Shown here: piece after piece, positions 45,215 through 54,146 of the stretch | How positions within the stretch are numbered: the stretch's first letter is position 1 | How the letters are laid out: each line of letters starts with the position of its first letter | Assembly (NCBI GenBank): GCA_958413985.1 | Contig: CATYVZ010000007.1 | Coordinates: 13,000-76,999 of the forward strand | Direction of reading: 5' to 3' | Origin: an uncultured Bacilli bacterium | GTDB taxonomy: Bacteria > Bacillota_I > Bacilli_A > RF39 > UBA660 | Length of the DNA: 64,000 nt | The notes under the pieces: model-generated | What the model was told of the DNA's origin: nothing | Database searches by the model: none | Seen by the model: the letters and a program-made list of their open reading frames with translations, nothing else | Program-made: the position numbers and the translations under genes

Positions 45215-47596
45215 TTATTCTCCTTTTATAACAATATTAACTAGTTTTTTAGGGACAGTTATAACTTTGACAATTTCTTTATTGTCAATATATTTTCTAA
45301 CATTTTCTAACTCTTTAGCTAAAGTTTCCATTTCTTCTTTAGTAGTATCCATACTTACTTCTATTTTACCTCTTACTTTACCGTTAACCTGAACAACCAT
45401 CTCAAACATTTCTTCTTTTGTTTTTTCTTCATCATAAGTAGGCCATGACTCATAAGCAATCGTTTTATTATGACCTAATCTATTCCATAATTCTTCAGTA
45501 ATAAAAGGAATGATCGGATTCAATAATTTAAGTAAGTTTTCAGCATATTCTAACGGAAATAATGGTTCTTTATAAACAGCGTTGACAAAAACCATAATTT
45601 GACTAATAGCAGTATTGAAGTTTAAAGTTTCATAGTCGTTAGTAACTTTTTTAACCGTTTGATGATATACTCTTTCTAAATTTTTGTTTTCTTCATCTTT
45701 AATATTTCCTTCAGTATACAAACGATATACTCTTTCGATGAAACGATGAGCTCCAACTACCCCTTGTTCACTCCATGGTTTACTCATCTCTAAAGGTCCC
45801 ATAAACATTTCATATAGTCTTAATGTATCTGCACCATATTCCTTTATAACTTCATCTGGGTTGATAACATTTCCTCTTGATTTACTCATTTTTTCGTTAT
45901 TAGATCCTAAAATCATACCTTGATGAAATAGTTTTTGAAATGGTTCTTTTACATTGACAATTCCTTTTTCATATAAATAATGATTCCACATTCTAGAATA
46001 TAATAAATGGCCAACGGCATGTTCAGAGCCACCGATATATAAATCGACAGGCATCCAATGATCGATTAATTTTTTATCAGCTATATTATCTTCATTATGT
46101 GGATCAATATATCTTAAGAAATACCAACTTGATCCTGCTGAACCAGGCATAGTTGAAGTTTCTCTTTTGCCACTGATGCCATTAACTGTTACGTTGACCC
46201 AATCAGTAGCCTTTTCTAAAGGGGAAGCTCCATCTTTAGAAGGACTATAATCTTCTAATTCTGGCAAAATTAAAGGTAAATTTTCTTCTAATATATCTTC
46301 GCCATTTTCTAAATGAATAATCGGAATCGGTTCACCCCAATATCTTTGACGAGCAAAGATCCATTCTCTTAAACGATAATTGATCTGTTTATATCCTAAG
46401 TTATTTTCTTCTAACCAACTAATCATTTTAGCGATAGCTTCTTCTTTATTTAAACCATTTAAAAATTCAGAATTAATATGTAACCCATCACCAACATAAG
46501 CTTCTTTACCAACATCGCCACCAGCGATAACCGGAATAATTTCTAGATCAAATTTTTTAGCAAATTCATAATCTCTTTCATCGTGAGCAGGAACTGCCAT
46601 AATAGCTCCAGTTCCATAAGTAGCTAAAACATAGTCTGATATCCAAATTGGAATTTTTTTACTGTTAACGGGATTAATAGCATAAGCCCCTGTAAACACA
46701 CCTGTTTTTTCCTTGTTTAGTTCTGTTCTTTCTAAATCGGATTTAGAAGCACAAACTCTTTTATATTCTAAAACTTGATTTTTATATTCATCGGTCGTGA
46801 TTTTGTCAACTAAATCATGTTCTGGTGATAAAACACAGTATGTTGCGCCAAATAAGGTATCACATCTAGTGGTGAAAACGGTAAATTCAAACTCGTTTAC
46901 TTTAAATTTGACATGAGCTCCAACTGACTTACCGATCCAATTTCTTTGCATTTCTTTAGTTGATTCAGGCCAATCGATCGTATTTAGTCCAGCCAATAGT
47001 TTTTCTGCATATTTAGGAATATCGATTACCCATTGCTTCATATTTTTTCTAATGACTGGGAAACCTCCACGTTCACTTTTACCATCGATTACCTCATCAT
47101 TAGCTAAAACTGTTCCTAGTTCCTGACACCAGTTAACTGGCATATCGATTTGTTTAGCTAAACCATCTTTATATAACTCGCTAAAAATCCACTGAGTCCA
47201 TTTATAATAACTAGGGTCACAAGTTGAAACTACTCGGTCCCAATCAAAAGAAAAACCTAGCATTTTTAGTTGTTCTGTAAATGTCGTAATGTTTTTTAAA
47301 GTAAAGCCTTCTGGATGATTTCCTGTATTAATGGCATATTGCTCAGCTGGTAAGCCAAAAGCATCAAATCCCATTGGATGTAGTACATTATATCCTTGCA
47401 TCCTTTTCATTCTTGAAACAATATCAGTTGCTGTATACCCTTCTGGATGTCCAACATGTAGTCCTTGGCCAGATGGATAAGGAAACATATCTAAAGCATA
47501 AAATTTAGGTTTACTAAAATCCCATACATCCGTTTTAAAAGTTTCATTTTCTTCCCAGTATTTTCGCCATTTTTTTTCTATTTCTTTTGTATTCAT
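45215..47596 (-). CDS. leuS: Leucyl-tRNA synthetase
   Basis: 793 aa class I synthetase. HIGH-like HVGHPEGYTATD, the editing domain with GTGAIMAVPAHDERD, LPAEQYAINTG, and KMSKSRGNV near the C-terminal third. ATG 47596 is 8 nt after GGGGAG; a reading from 47611 includes that site. Cotranscribed with metG. Confidence 0.98.
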   Translation of the reverse strand: MNTKEIEKKWRKYWEENETFKTDVWDFSKPKFYALDMFPYPSGQGLHVGHPEGYTATDIVSRMKRMQGYNVLHPMGFDAFGLPAEQYAINTGNHPEGFTLKNITTFTEQLKMLGFSFDWDRVVSTCDPSYYKWTQWIFSELYKDGLAKQIDMPVNWCQELGTVLANDEVIDGKSERGGFPVIRKNMKQWVIDIPKYAEKLLAGLNTIDWPESTKEMQRNWIGKSVGAHVKFKVNEFEFTVFTTRCDTLFGATYCVLSPEHDLVDKITTDEYKNQVLEYKRVCASKSDLERTELNKEKTGVFTGAYAINPVNSKKIPIWISDYVLATYGTGAIMAVPAHDERDYEFAKKFDLEIIPVIAGGDVGKEAYVGDGLHINSEFLNGLNKEEAIAKMISWLEENNLGYKQINYRLREWIFARQRYWGEPIPIIHLENGEDILEENLPLILPELEDYSPSKDGASPLEKATDWVNVTVNGISGKRETSTMPGSAGSSWYFLRYIDPHNEDNIADKKLIDHWMPVDLYIGGSEHAVGHLLYSRMWNHYLYEKGIVNVKEPFQKLFHQGMILGSNNEKMSKSRGNVINPDEVIKEYGADTLRLYEMFMGPLEMSKPWSEQGVVGAHRFIERVYRLYTEGNIKDEENKNLERVYHQTVKKVTNDYETLNFNTAISQIMVFVNAVYKEPLFPLEYAENLLKLLNPIIPFITEELWNRLGHNKTIAYESWPTYDEEKTKEEMFEMVVQVNGKVRGKIEVSMDTTKEEMETLAKELENVRKYIDNKEIVKVITVPKKLVNIVIKGE

Positions 47597-47653
47597 ATTA
47601 ACACTCCCCATTTAAGTTTTATAAAACTAACTAATTTAATCAAGCATTTAGAT

Positions 47654-47998
47654 TTATTGATTTTGTATTTTTTTTAAATAATTACCAAGCAAACTATAAA
47701 ATATTAGTATTAATGGTATTAAAACTAATAAACCAACTAATAACTGTAAAAAAATATTTTCAACTAAAAATGTCGCACTAAAAGCTAATGCAATAATTAA
47801 AGAATTGGTAAGACCTAAAACATTGGTAAATTTGCGCATATTTATTTTATTGACATTTAATTTATATTTTTTTACAAAATACATTACTTGGTTGCTCTTT
47901 TTAAATTTATCATATTTTTTCTTTTGTAGTATTACTGTGAATAAATAAAATAAATATACTAAAAAAAATGCAATAATAAAAGCTATAAAATATTTCAT
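47654..47998 (-). CDS. Small membrane protein with three helices, family not recognised
   Basis: 114 aa. Hydrophobic helices at about 3-24, 62-80 and 82-105, with a strongly basic loop (QKKKYDKFKKSNQVMYFVKKYKL) between the first two, predicted to lie in the cytosol. It sits upstream of leuS with its own ribosome binding site. The pattern is familiar from uncharacterised Bacilli proteins, but I cannot name a family. Confidence 0.65.
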   Translation of the reverse strand: MKYFIAFIIAFFLVYLFYLFTVILQKKKYDKFKKSNQVMYFVKKYKLNVNKINMRKFTNVLGLTNSLIIALAFSATFLVENIFLQLLVGLLVLIPLILIFYSLLGNYLKKIQNQ

Positions 47999-48081
47999 GG
48001 TTTAACCTCCAAACTATGTACTATTATATTATAAAATAAGACTAATTACAATAATTTTAAGAAAATAAAAGACAAATAAGT

Positions 48082-48108
48082 AAAAAAATAACGCTTTAAA
48101 GCGTTATT
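48082..48108 (-). terminator. Intrinsic terminator of the GH31 gene
   Basis: 22-bp perfect palindrome AATAACGCTTT/AAAGCGTTATT overlapping the stop, followed on the minus strand by TTTTT. Confidence 0.9.
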
Positions 48109-50494
48109 AAACCGTACTGATATACTCCAACAATCTTAAAAATAATTTGACGAATTTTTTCTCTAAACCTTTATTGCCAAGCTTTCTTATAGCTATTCTT
48201 TTTTTCTTAATCGGTAAATCACTAAAGATAATTTCAGCCACTTTTTCTTTAATAGTAGTTTCAATTTGTAAATCTTCTAAGATACCATCAATGTCATCGT
48301 TGATTAGTCGGGTTGGATCAAACTCAATATCTTTACCCTTACAATTAACTGTTAATTGGCTTATCGATTTAACATTTGCAATTTCTACTATGAAATCTGG
48401 ACCAGAAACATATGATTTACACTCGATCTGTTGTTTATTTTCATAAACGACAATATCCGTAGCTTGTTTAGCATTTCTAAAAACCAACTTATAATTACGT
48501 CGCTCTGGAACAATGCCACTTTTCCCCTCTAGAGCTCTAATAATAACTGTATAGTTACTAGGCATATAGTTATACTCGATTTTAGTTAACAAATAAAAAC
48601 CTTTCTTGTATAGACTAGATAGTCCATCATCTTCATATAACAAATATTCATTACTGATGCCAGGGAAAAAATGAATTTCCATGTTTTTGGGCGGATTAGT
48701 ATCATTGATACTATCGTTAGTTCCTAAAGGGATAATACTTCCAGCTTTAGCAAACACTGGATAATTTTGATCTTTATAAAATGCGACATAAGTATTATTA
48801 CCAGGATATTTTTGACCAGTAAAGAAATCATACCAAATACCTTCAGGCATATAAAACCGATGAACTACTCTATCCATAATATGATCTTTCTTTTTGGTAA
48901 TTGGACAGACAAACAACTGACTACCAAAATAATATTCATCACTATATAGTAAATCATCATACATTTCAGGAGCTACATAGTAAATTGGTTTTAAAATAGG
49001 GACACCATCTTTAGTATATTTATAAGCCTCACTATATAAATAAGGTATTAGTTTATGCCTTAATTCTAAATAACTTTTTACTATACTCTGTGTCTTAACC
49101 CCCCAGCGCCATGGTTCTCTTTTGTAATATTTACCCTTATCAGCGCCAAACTTTAAAATTGGAGAGAATGTTCCTAATTGAACATATCTAATATATAATT
49201 CATTGTCTTCGATTCCTTTAAAATATCCACCGATATCATGACTCCACCAACTGACGCCATTGTTAGTAGCACTAGCATTATATTTAGGTATTTGCTTTAA
49301 AGATTCCCAACTAACAATAGTCTTACCAGAATATAAAACTGGATAGCGATGTTGCGCTAAAGAATTACCATAACTTAAAAGCATCGGTCTTCTTTTATAG
49401 TTTCTTTCCATATCATAAAATTGATAGTGTTTTAAAAGAAAATCTTGCATACTGTTTTTACGATCATAGCTATTTAGCCAATAAAAATCGATACCTAAAG
49501 CATCTAGAGGATGGATAAACATTTTTAAATAGACATCGACCCATCGTGGCTCTAAAACATTATATGGAATAACTCCGTTTTGATCGACTTCTAAGTACTT
49601 CTTAGCCTGTTCAAAATATTCATCTATATCATAAAAGCCTTCCGTTGGATCGATATTTAGACCGATTCTAATTCCTTGGGTATGAAGGTAAGAAATCATT
49701 TCATAAGGAGATTTAAATAATTGCTTGTTAAAAGTAAAACCCGTTATTAATTGCTTTTTATTAACATTAGGACGAATATGCCAATCTTTATCTAGCAATA
49801 TAATCGATACTGGAATATCATGTTTTTTAAAATTATCGACCAATTCTTTTAGAGTTAAATCATTATAATCTTTATTTCGACTCCACCAATTACCTAAAGC
49901 AAACCTAGGAATTAAACTAGGATAACCAGTTAAATTAAAATAATCTTTTAAACATAAATAGAAATCATTTAAATAAACAAATAAATAAATATCATAACCT
50001 TCAAAATCGTTATCGCGGAAAGTACCATCCAAATCGATTATTTTACTTTGCGAATCATCGATAGATACAAACCCATCTAAAGAATATAAACTTTTAGTAT
50101 TTTCTATTTTGCCATCTTCGATCATTAGAGGTGCACTATAATTTTTAGCTTCAACATGGTTATAATACCATACTGAATTACTATTTAGTACCTCGACTTT
50201 CAAATTTTTACTGGTAGTGATTTTTTGTTCTTTTTTATATGATAATTTAAAATAATTAGTACTTATTTCAAGATAATATCGATCTTGTTTGACGTTGAAA
50301 TTAGGTTTAGTAAAATTTCTATTTAAAACTAATTGAGTCGGTGCATCTAAAAAAACGCCGTTTTCTCGATATTCAATTCTAATTAATCTTTCGCTTAAAA
50401 CAGTAAAACGATAATTTTTACCTTGAATAATACTATCATTATTAGGTTTTATTTTTTCATAATCCACTTTAAAGTGTTCACCTAAATTATACAT
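48107..50494 (-). CDS. GH31 family protein, catalytic residues replaced (probable pseudoenzyme)
   Basis: 795 aa. An N-terminal galactose-mutarotase-like sandwich (~1-195) leads into the (beta/alpha)8 barrel of family GH31 (FALGNWWSRNKDYND, LLDKDWHI) and C-terminal beta domains, plus a ~60-residue helical tail. The nucleophile segment reads GIDFYWLNSYD, with Asn341 where active relatives have Asp (WWIDWQ or WLDY type). The acid/base segment reads YSGKTIVSWESL, with Lys391 where they have Asp (FSGDTIVSWESL). WWSHDIGGY is kept. It has no signal peptide. ATG follows GGGGTGATTT. Hydrolytic activity looks unlikely. Confidence 0.85.
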   Translation of the reverse strand: MYNLGEHFKVDYEKIKPNNDSIIQGKNYRFTVLSERLIRIEYRENGVFLDAPTQLVLNRNFTKPNFNVKQDRYYLEISTNYFKLSYKKEQKITTSKNLKVEVLNSNSVWYYNHVEAKNYSAPLMIEDGKIENTKSLYSLDGFVSIDDSQSKIIDLDGTFRDNDFEGYDIYLFVYLNDFYLCLKDYFNLTGYPSLIPRFALGNWWSRNKDYNDLTLKELVDNFKKHDIPVSIILLDKDWHIRPNVNKKQLITGFTFNKQLFKSPYEMISYLHTQGIRIGLNIDPTEGFYDIDEYFEQAKKYLEVDQNGVIPYNVLEPRWVDVYLKMFIHPLDALGIDFYWLNSYDRKNSMQDFLLKHYQFYDMERNYKRRPMLLSYGNSLAQHRYPVLYSGKTIVSWESLKQIPKYNASATNNGVSWWSHDIGGYFKGIEDNELYIRYVQLGTFSPILKFGADKGKYYKREPWRWGVKTQSIVKSYLELRHKLIPYLYSEAYKYTKDGVPILKPIYYVAPEMYDDLLYSDEYYFGSQLFVCPITKKKDHIMDRVVHRFYMPEGIWYDFFTGQKYPGNNTYVAFYKDQNYPVFAKAGSIIPLGTNDSINDTNPPKNMEIHFFPGISNEYLLYEDDGLSSLYKKGFYLLTKIEYNYMPSNYTVIIRALEGKSGIVPERRNYKLVFRNAKQATDIVVYENKQQIECKSYVSGPDFIVEIANVKSISQLTVNCKGKDIEFDPTRLINDDIDGILEDLQIETTIKEKVAEIIFSDLPIKKKRIAIRKLGNKGLEKKFVKLFLRLLEYISTV

Positions 50495-50505
50495 AAATCA
50501 CCCCT

Positions 50506-51921
50506 TTATATTTCTTCTATTTTCATAAAATTAGTTGTCTTAACTTTTTTGAAAGGATAGCCTCCTGTAATTATAATGTTATCTTTAGTTGTCAATCCTA
50601 ACATTTCTTGAGCTAATTTTTTGCTTTTGAGAACGATAGCATCCAAACTTTTTAAATCATCGATCAAAACTGGATAAACTCCAAAATTTAAAGCTAATGA
50701 TTTAACGGTAGCGATATTAGGACTAGGCGCAACAATCGGACAAATTGGATGAAAGCGGCTTATTTTTTTAGCTGTATATCCGCTCATGGTTGGCGTAAAA
50801 ATAGCTTTACACTGTAAATTTAAAGCACATCCTGCTACACTGTATGCTAATGTTCCAGTCACATCGCGTTTTTCAGTTTGGATCGATTTTTGTAAAACAC
50901 TGTTGTAATCAATATCCTTTTCAGCAGCCTTTATTATTCTTTCCATCATATTTAAAGCTTCAACCGGATATTTACCTACTGTTGTTTCTCCTGATAACAT
51001 AACTGCATCTGTTCCGTCTAAAACAGCATTAGCAATATCTGATACCTCGGCTCTAGTCGGATGATCTAAATTTGTCATATTTGATAGTAATTCAGTTGCA
51101 ACAATACTGATTACTCCCCTCGCATGACATTTAGAAATTATCTTTTTTTGAATACCCGGAATTCTTTCAAGTGGTATTTCAGCACCTAAATCACCTCTAG
51201 CCACCATAATACCATCACTAACTTTTATAATATTGTCGATATCAGCAACTGCATAATTGTTTTCAATTTTAGAAATGATCTGCAAATGATCATTACCCAT
51301 ATTGATCAATAGATCGTTAACCTCTAAGACATCTTCAGAACTTGAGACAAATGATAAAGCTAAAAAATCGGCATTTAATTCATGAGCTAATTTTATTACT
51401 TGTTTATCTTTCTCGCTTAAAAAAGGACGATTTAATTTGATATTTAAAACATTCATCGTTTTATGACTTGCGATATTTCCCTCTTTTAAAACTTCACATA
51501 ATAGATAGTTACTGCCTTTATCTAAAACTCTTAGTTCTACTAAACCATCATCTATTTTTAAAGTAGTATTCAATGGAACATCTTTTATTAAATTAGGATA
51601 ATCAACGCTAAATTTAGTGCAATCGCCTAAAATATCTTCCATAAAAATTCTGATTTTGTCACCCTTTTTTAAAAAGGCATGATTATTTTGAACTTTGCCA
51701 ATTCTAACAATAGGCCCTTTTATATCGATCATCACGGCAACATAAGTGTTTAATTCTATATTTAATTCATTGATAATTCTAACGATATTACGACAAAAAT
51801 CATCATCTGAATGACTCATATTTATTCTAATTGTATCAACGCCATTTAAAATTAGTTGTCTAATCATCTCTTTACAGGCAGTAGCTGGACCGACCGTGGC
51901 AATAATTTTAGTTTTATTCAT
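50506..51921 (-). CDS. pyk: Pyruvate kinase, divergent
   Basis: 471 aa, without the extra C-terminal domain found in Bacillus. Recognisable are KTKIIATVGPA, RINMSHS, ISKIENNYAV (catalytic Lys), MVARGDLGAEIP, and DGTDAVMLSGET. Three normally strict places differ: DTKGPE is DIKGPI, ATQMLESM is ATELLSNM, and NFSHG is NMSHS. The lost glutamate in the first is the residue that sets K+ dependence in this family. ATG 51921 lies behind AAGGG; the TTG at 51942 is less likely. It may be the sole or a second copy; this cannot be decided here. Confidence 0.88.
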   Translation of the reverse strand: MNKTKIIATVGPATACKEMIRQLILNGVDTIRINMSHSDDDFCRNIVRIINELNIELNTYVAVMIDIKGPIVRIGKVQNNHAFLKKGDKIRIFMEDILGDCTKFSVDYPNLIKDVPLNTTLKIDDGLVELRVLDKGSNYLLCEVLKEGNIASHKTMNVLNIKLNRPFLSEKDKQVIKLAHELNADFLALSFVSSSEDVLEVNDLLINMGNDHLQIISKIENNYAVADIDNIIKVSDGIMVARGDLGAEIPLERIPGIQKKIISKCHARGVISIVATELLSNMTNLDHPTRAEVSDIANAVLDGTDAVMLSGETTVGKYPVEALNMMERIIKAAEKDIDYNSVLQKSIQTEKRDVTGTLAYSVAGCALNLQCKAIFTPTMSGYTAKKISRFHPICPIVAPSPNIATVKSLALNFGVYPVLIDDLKSLDAIVLKSKKLAQEMLGLTTKDNIIITGGYPFKKVKTTNFMKIEEI

Positions 51922-52135
51922 ATTCATCCCTTCTATTCTCAATTATAATTATAGATTATATAATTTTTTTAGTCAAGAAAATATAGCAAAAACATCAAAG
52001 TGAATTCTCTTTTGGTTTGGATGTTTGAAATCGGCACAAATAATATCTTATTTAAATTTCAGACAATATTTTGCCCTAATTAAACGAGGTAAAAAATATA
52101 CAACAAAAATTATGTACGTTTTAAACAAGATTAAG

Positions 52136-52177
52136 CATCAAATCAATATTTGATGTTAGAATATCTTAAATTCTAAC
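52136..52177. promoter_or_regulatory. Two adjoining perfect palindromes upstream of the GNAT-radical SAM gene
   Basis: CATCAAAT-caat-ATTTGATG (52136-52155) and GTTAGAAT-7 nt-ATTCTAAC (52155-52177) share one base, and lie 39 nt before the start codon in an otherwise empty 294-nt gap after pyk. They may be operators, or leader hairpins controlling the downstream gene. There is no U-run, so they are not terminators. Confidence 0.5.
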
Positions 52178-52221
52178 TTCATTGGTATTGCTTACAAATA
52201 TAGAACCGGAGGTAGATGGTT

Positions 52222-53808
52222 TTGAAATTAATCTTACCGTGTCGAAAGTATAAAAAAAGTTATTATGATATGGTCGATGAAGCAATAAAAAATAACGATA
52301 TAAATGAAATGGGAAACGCCTATAAAAATGGTGAAACATTTGAAGAAATGCTCCAAAGATTAAAAGATAGACGTAATGGTATCAACATCGTTTCACGTGA
52401 AGTCCCTGCTACAATTTATTGGATGATAGTTGATAATAAAGTAGTAGGAACGATCGATTTAAGACATAAATTAAACAAAGATTATTATGAACGCCTAGGC
52501 AATGTTGCCTATTATGTAAAAAAGAGTTCGAGAAATAATGGCTTTGCTACTGAAGCTTTAAAACAAGCAATTAAAATCTATCAAAAACATAATATAAAGA
52601 AGATATTAATTACGTGTTTTGAGGATAATATAGCTTCTATAAATGTCATTAAAAAAAATAATGGTAAATTAGAATGTAAATTTAAAGATGAAATGACAAA
52701 TAAAAACATTTTAAAATGGTGGATATCTATCTCTTGTGATACTTGCCCTTCTATCGCTTGGCTAACAACAAATCGAACCTGTAATAACAGTTGCCAATGG
52801 TGCTATGCTAGCAACTGCAAAAACAAACTAGATAATATGGATTTTGAAAAACTAAAGAGTACAGTCGATGAATTGAAAAAAAATGATATTAAAAGAATAA
52901 TTATCATCGGTGGAGAACCCACTATCAATAAAGATATTAATAAAATTATAAGCTACATATCAGCAAAAGATATCGAAGTATCTATGGCATCTAATGGTAG
53001 AAAATTTAGTGACGATAATTTTGCTAAGGAGCTAGTCGATAATGGTCTTAGTGTGTGCAATATTTCGATCAAGGGAGCAAATGAAAAGGAATATTTAGCA
53101 AACACTAAATCATATGGTTTTCATGAAATGGTTAAAGGTTATCATAATTTGAAGAAACTAGGGGTCAAAGTCAGTTTATCATACGTTTTATGTGATATGG
53201 ATTTGGCTAATTTTGATAGATTTTTAGATTCTTTTTTAGAAAACAAACTAGATAATATAGTTTTCCAATTATATAAACCTTCGGTTGATGAAAATGATGA
53301 TTTTGATACACCAGATATAAATGATTTAGCGCAGTTATGTAAATATGTATATTATAAGTTAAAAAAGACCTCTATTAAATTTTCCTTTGAAATTTCTATT
53401 CCGTTATGCTGTCTAGATGAAAAGCTCTTAAACGACATGTTAAAGGATAAGGTAATAACAACTTGTTGTCATATTTCAAAGGGAAAAGGAATCGTTTTTG
53501 ATACAAACTTTGATATATTACCGTGCAATCATTTTGTCGATCATCCATTAAACAGTGTCAAGATCCCCCCTACTAAGATTATTGATTTTTGGAATTCTGA
53601 TACATGCACTGAATTTAGAAAAATTGTTCATACCTATCCTTCGCAAAAATGTGCGAAATGTTCATTATGGAAAATATGTGGCGGCGGATGTTTCCTTCGT
53701 TGGTTAAAGTATGATCCCGATAAATATATAAATGATAGATACTTTTTGAATGGAGGTGAAAAAAATGACGGCTTTAGAGTTAGTAGCAAAAAAATATCAA
53801 GGAACTGA
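52222..53808 (+). CDS. GNAT acetyltransferase fused to a radical SAM/SPASM peptide maturase
   Basis: About 528 aa. Numbering is from an ATG at 52216, but that ATG is only 2 nt from GGAGGT, so TTG 52222 (8 nt) is the likelier start. Residues ~1-170 are a GNAT domain (acetyl-CoA loop VKKSSRNNGFATEAL). Residues ~185-400 are a radical SAM domain: CNNSCQWC (Cys189/193/196, CxxxCxxC) and IGGEPT. Residues ~430-495 are a SPASM domain for auxiliary Fe-S clusters, with Cys437 and the CAKCSLWKICGGGC set (479, 482, 488, 492). SPASM radical SAM enzymes commonly modify ribosomal peptides. The gene ends in TGA inside the next, cysteine-rich peptide gene. The GNAT fusion is not one I know; it may acetylate the peptide or confer self-protection. 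Confidence 0.88.
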   Translation: MKLILPCRKYKKSYYDMVDEAIKNNDINEMGNAYKNGETFEEMLQRLKDRRNGINIVSREVPATIYWMIVDNKVVGTIDLRHKLNKDYYERLGNVAYYVKKSSRNNGFATEALKQAIKIYQKHNIKKILITCFEDNIASINVIKKNNGKLECKFKDEMTNKNILKWWISISCDTCPSIAWLTTNRTCNNSCQWCYASNCKNKLDNMDFEKLKSTVDELKKNDIKRIIIIGGEPTINKDINKIISYISAKDIEVSMASNGRKFSDDNFAKELVDNGLSVCNISIKGANEKEYLANTKSYGFHEMVKGYHNLKKLGVKVSLSYVLCDMDLANFDRFLDSFLENKLDNIVFQLYKPSVDENDDFDTPDINDLAQLCKYVYYKLKKTSIKFSFEISIPLCCLDEKLLNDMLKDKVITTCCHISKGKGIVFDTNFDILPCNHFVDHPLNSVKIPPTKIIDFWNSDTCTEFRKIVHTYPSQKCAKCSLWKICGGGCFLRWLKYDPDKYINDRYFLNGGEKNDGFRVSSKKISRN

Positions 53809-53911
53809 TATCGATTGCGCTGATACAACGGGAATGAAGACTTGTTACAATGATTTGGATTGTAATTGTGTAGATTGTGGCGATAGCGCTGATTGTTCTA
53901 CATCTTGGTAA
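53765..53911 (+). CDS. Cysteine- and aspartate-rich 48-aa peptide, candidate RiPP precursor
   Basis: The peptide has a leader-like start MTALELVAKKYQGTDID and a Cys/Asp-rich remainder: Cys18, 27, 33, 35, 38, 44 and Asp15, 17, 20, 30, 32, 37, 40, 43, ending STSW. C-x-D and C-x-x-D spacings (CAD, CYND, CVD, CGD) dominate. It has the strongest ribosome binding site of the locus (GGAGGTGA, 53751-53758), placed inside the end of the maturase gene, which it overlaps by 44 nt in another frame. Genes encoding a SPASM radical SAM enzyme next to a tiny Cys-rich peptide usually form a maturase-substrate pair, so thioether crosslinking is the leading hypothesis. The spacing does not match SCIFF. No protease or exporter is adjacent. 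Confidence 0.75.
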   Translation: MTALELVAKKYQGTDIDCADTTGMKTCYNDLDCNCVDCGDSADCSTSW

Positions 53912-53930
53912 TATGGTCTTTTAATCTGTT

Positions 53931-53966
53931 GGCAAATAGGTAAATACTTATTTGCCTTTTGTTTTG
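53931..53966 (+). terminator. Intrinsic terminator of the radical SAM-peptide operon
   Basis: 11-bp stem GGCAAATAGGT / ATACTTATTTGCC region (one G-U), loop AAAT, followed by TTTTGTTTTG. It starts 19 nt after the peptide stop and closes the two-gene unit. Confidence 0.9.
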
Positions 53967-54094
53967 TTAATGTTATTGAATAATTAGATGCTTTCCATTT
54001 TAAAAGGTGGTAGTTAATTATTGCCAAAATAATTATTTAAATTTATTATACTATTATTTTTTGTAATAATGACCTTACTGTTTAAATAATCAAA

Positions 54095-54128
54095 ACATCT
54101 GATTTCACAACTATGTGATTTCAGATGT
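54095..54128 (+). repeat. Long imperfect hairpin in the gap after the peptide operon
   Basis: ACATCTGA-tt-TCACA-4 nt-TGTGA-tt-TCAGATGT: 13 paired bases with one symmetric internal loop. No gene covers it. It may be a mobile-element end or an RNA hairpin. The 500-nt gap from 53912 to 54410 holds this, a second hairpin, and a structured leader, but no coding sequence I can support. Confidence 0.45.
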
Positions 54129-54146
54129 GTATTTGTAAAAGAAATG

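Noticed and set aside
47597..47653. T-box riboswitch before leuS-metG
   Set aside because: The gap is only ~57 nt and lacks the T-box sequence and an antiterminator.
51940..52020. Imperfect AAACATC...GATGTTT repeat as pyk regulatory site
   Set aside because: Arms of only 7 bp with a long loop; not distinguishable from chance in A/T-rich DNA.
52216..53911. Assignment of the peptide to the SCIFF family
   Set aside because: Six cysteines in a similar length, but their spacing, the Asp richness and the GNAT-fused maturase do not fit SCIFF.
53845..54027. Minus-strand 60-codon frame over the peptide gene and its terminator
   Set aside because: It runs through the terminator and the opposite coding frame, has no ribosome binding site and no family features.
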